In this document: piece by piece, positions 4,854-5,838 of the stretch
Layout of the letters: every line of letters starts with the position of its first letter
How positions within the stretch are numbered: the first letter of the stretch is position 1
Assembly (NCBI GenBank): GCA_031282565.1
Contig: JAITDL010000025.1
Location: forward strand, 1-5,838
DNA: 5,838 nt
Direction: 5' to 3'
Source: Puniceicoccales bacterium
GTDB taxonomy: Bacteria > Verrucomicrobiota > Verrucomicrobiia > Opitutales > JAIRLM01
Program-made: the position numbers and the translations under genes
Notes under the pieces: model-generated
Seen by the model: only the letters and a program-made list of their open reading frames with translations
What the model was told of the DNA's origin: nothing
The model's database searches: none

Positions 4854-5474
4854 GTGGATATTTCGTTTCTTATTCAATGGCTCGGAAAGCAGCGAGACGA
4901 CTTCAACGCAAAGGCTGGTGAGGCGTTTGATCGTATGGACAAAGCTAAACACCCAAAGGTGATTGATATGCTTATGGCAAGATATGAAGCTGTGTCATCG
5001 AAGGCGGACGCCTTTGCCGGTGCGATCGGCGTTGTGGCCGGCGTTGCAGCGACACAGATTCCTGGCACCGAATTACAATCGGCGGCAGGCCTTGCATCCG
5101 CTATATGTATATGGGCGGCGTCCGAAACTGCTGATCAGCGTGCAGCAATGTGGAGTGGAGTTCTCGGTGCGCTCGAAGACGTTAAAAATGAAACAAAGAA
5201 GGCGGCTGATGATGCCGAGCGACGCCGATCAGCTGAGACTGACGCAGCTATTGAAAAAGCTAAATCAGAAGTAGAGGCTGCGAAAGCTGTGGTTGAGAAA
5301 GCTGCCTTAGACCGCAGGATTGCCGAGGAGACTGCGAGAGCAGCGGCTGCGAAAGCTGCCTCAGACCGCAAGATTGCCGAGGAGAGAGCTGCCTCAGACC
5401 GCAGGATTGCCGAGGAGAATGCGAGAACAGAGAGAAGCGAGAGGACGACGCTAGTGTTTTGTAGCGTGGCCTAG
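4854..5474 (+). CDS. Unknown Ala-rich coiled-coil protein with 11-residue repeats
   Basis: The product has 206 residues, family not recognised. GTG 4854 is well supported by GGAGGG (4840-4845), 8 bp upstream. Residues 1-50 are polar and helical. Residues 53-90 contain two weakly hydrophobic small-residue segments (AFAGAIGVVAGVAA and SAAGLASAICIWAA) around TQIPGTE, a possible membrane-active hairpin. Residues about 103-198 form a long charged Ala-rich helix. In it the unit AA-L/S-DRR/K-IAEE occurs three times (150-159, 168-177, 179-188), 18 and 11 residues apart, that is a hendecad with one extra heptad. The architecture recalls TolA- or colicin-like stalks and T3SS translocators, but there is no specific match. 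The last residues (TTLVFCSVA) break the pattern. The next gene starts 18 bp after the stop with the same GGAGGG site, which points to a two-gene operon. Confidence 0.78.
   Translation: MDISFLIQWLGKQRDDFNAKAGEAFDRMDKAKHPKVIDMLMARYEAVSSKADAFAGAIGVVAGVAATQIPGTELQSAAGLASAICIWAASETADQRAAMWSGVLGALEDVKNETKKAADDAERRRSAETDAAIEKAKSEVEAAKAVVEKAALDRRIAEETARAAAAKAASDRKIAEERAASDRRIAEENARTERSERTTLVFCSVA
5301..5418 (+). repeat. Three near-identical 31-bp repeats inside the coiled-coil gene
   Basis: Copies lie at 5301-5331, 5355-5385 and 5388-5418, each starting GCTGCCT and ending TTGCCGAGGAGA. They differ at only one or two bases (T/C at the eighth base, G/A at the seventeenth). The offsets are 54 and 33 bp, both multiples of three, so gain or loss of a unit keeps the frame. 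Homology extends about 12 bp further after copies 1 and 3 (C/AATGCGAGA-like). The near identity at DNA level points to recent duplication. Confidence 0.88.
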
Positions 5475-5492
5475 GATCTGGAGGGAAATGCT

Positions 5493-5838
5493 ATGGATAG
5501 TGCAGAATTTGAGGCGATAGACGTTGCCGTCAACCAGTTTTACGGTCAAATTGACGGATATCAGAATACATTATGCGATCGCCTATGCGAATGCGAAGAC
5601 GAGGGAGAAATAGATCGGCTTTTTTCGCTTATATCGAACATGGATCGAGTTGATAGCCTCGCACGAGCTTTGGAACTCAAAGTCATGTTTGACGGTGGTG
5701 TCGCACCAATGGTGTTGCGGCTGGCCGAAACAAGTTCCCGCTGCATGGCGAATGCTGACGCTAGCGGTGAAAATGTTCCATGGGCGGAGCTTGCAAATCT
5801 ATTTGGCCAGACTATGGCCGTGGCATGCGCGCGGCAGG
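5493..5838 (+). CDS. Partial unknown acidic protein (C-terminus missing)
   Basis: ATG 5493 is preceded by GGAGGG (5480-5485), 7 bp away, and the frame is open for 115 codons to the window edge. I do not recognise the product. It is predicted mostly helical and acidic, with no signal peptide and no membrane segment in the visible part. A small cysteine cluster CDRLCEC (28-34) stands in an acidic context (CECEDEGEID); further Cys are at 84 and 112. It shares strand, spacing (18 bp) and ribosome-binding site with the coiled-coil gene before it, so the two are probably co-translated. The size and charge of the visible part would suit a T3SS chaperone, but no chaperone motif is visible. Confidence 0.68.
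   Translation, partial: MDSAEFEAIDVAVNQFYGQIDGYQNTLCDRLCECEDEGEIDRLFSLISNMDRVDSLARALELKVMFDGGVAPMVLRLAETSSRCMANADASGENVPWAELANLFGQTMAVACARQ

Noticed and set aside
4732..4962. TTG-started 76-codon frame with hydrophobic content
   Set aside because: It overlaps the well-supported coiled-coil gene start at 4854 in another frame, and its own start has no ribosome-binding site.
5301..5418. Repeat cluster as a CRISPR array
   Set aside because: There are only three copies, spacers are 23 and 2 bp, and the repeats are in frame within a coiled-coil coding sequence.

Overview
The window carries the small-subunit part of a type III secretion system (T3SS, injectisome). In order on the + strand it holds sctD (inner-membrane ring), an SctE-like co-chaperone, sctF (needle), an SctG-like TPR co-chaperone and sctI (inner rod). 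These five genes are tightly packed (gaps of 1, 47, 11 and 12 bp) and read as one operon. This makes the source a Gram-negative, probably host-associated bacterium of roughly even base composition. The order D-E-F-G-(I) is shared by several injectisome lineages (Yersinia-like ysc loci, SPI-2-like loci, chlamydial cds loci), so the sequence does not fix the taxon.

Left edge (1-596). A membrane-protein gene on the - strand runs off the left end (1-313). A complete tRNA-Val(CAC) gene lies on the - strand at 361-437. Just upstream of the tRNA, still on the - strand, is a stable-RNA-type promoter with an A/T-rich UP-like block. The promoter falls inside the longest open frame of sctD. A good Shine-Dalgarno lies directly before GTG 597, so sctD most likely starts at 597 and not at the first possible GTG at 441.

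Middle (597-3403). The five T3SS genes build the needle complex. SctD forms the outer ring at the inner membrane. SctF polymerises into the needle on the SctI rod. SctE and SctG by family keep SctF monomeric in the cytoplasm. A run of nine G inside sctI could be a slippage site. The genes that often follow sctI (sctJ, sctL, sctN) are not next in line, so the T3SS locus is split here.

Right part (3404-5838). No gene here could be assigned to a known family. There is a 296-residue protein with a paired hydrophobic hairpin near its N-terminus, possibly a secreted or membrane-inserted effector. A 441-bp gap follows, with several short hairpins and no convincing gene. Then comes a two-gene unit with identical GGAGGG ribosome-binding sites: a 206-residue Ala-rich coiled-coil protein with 11-residue repeats, and an acidic protein cut off by the right edge. 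Their place beside the injectisome operon makes them candidate effectors or accessory proteins, but that is inference from position and architecture only.
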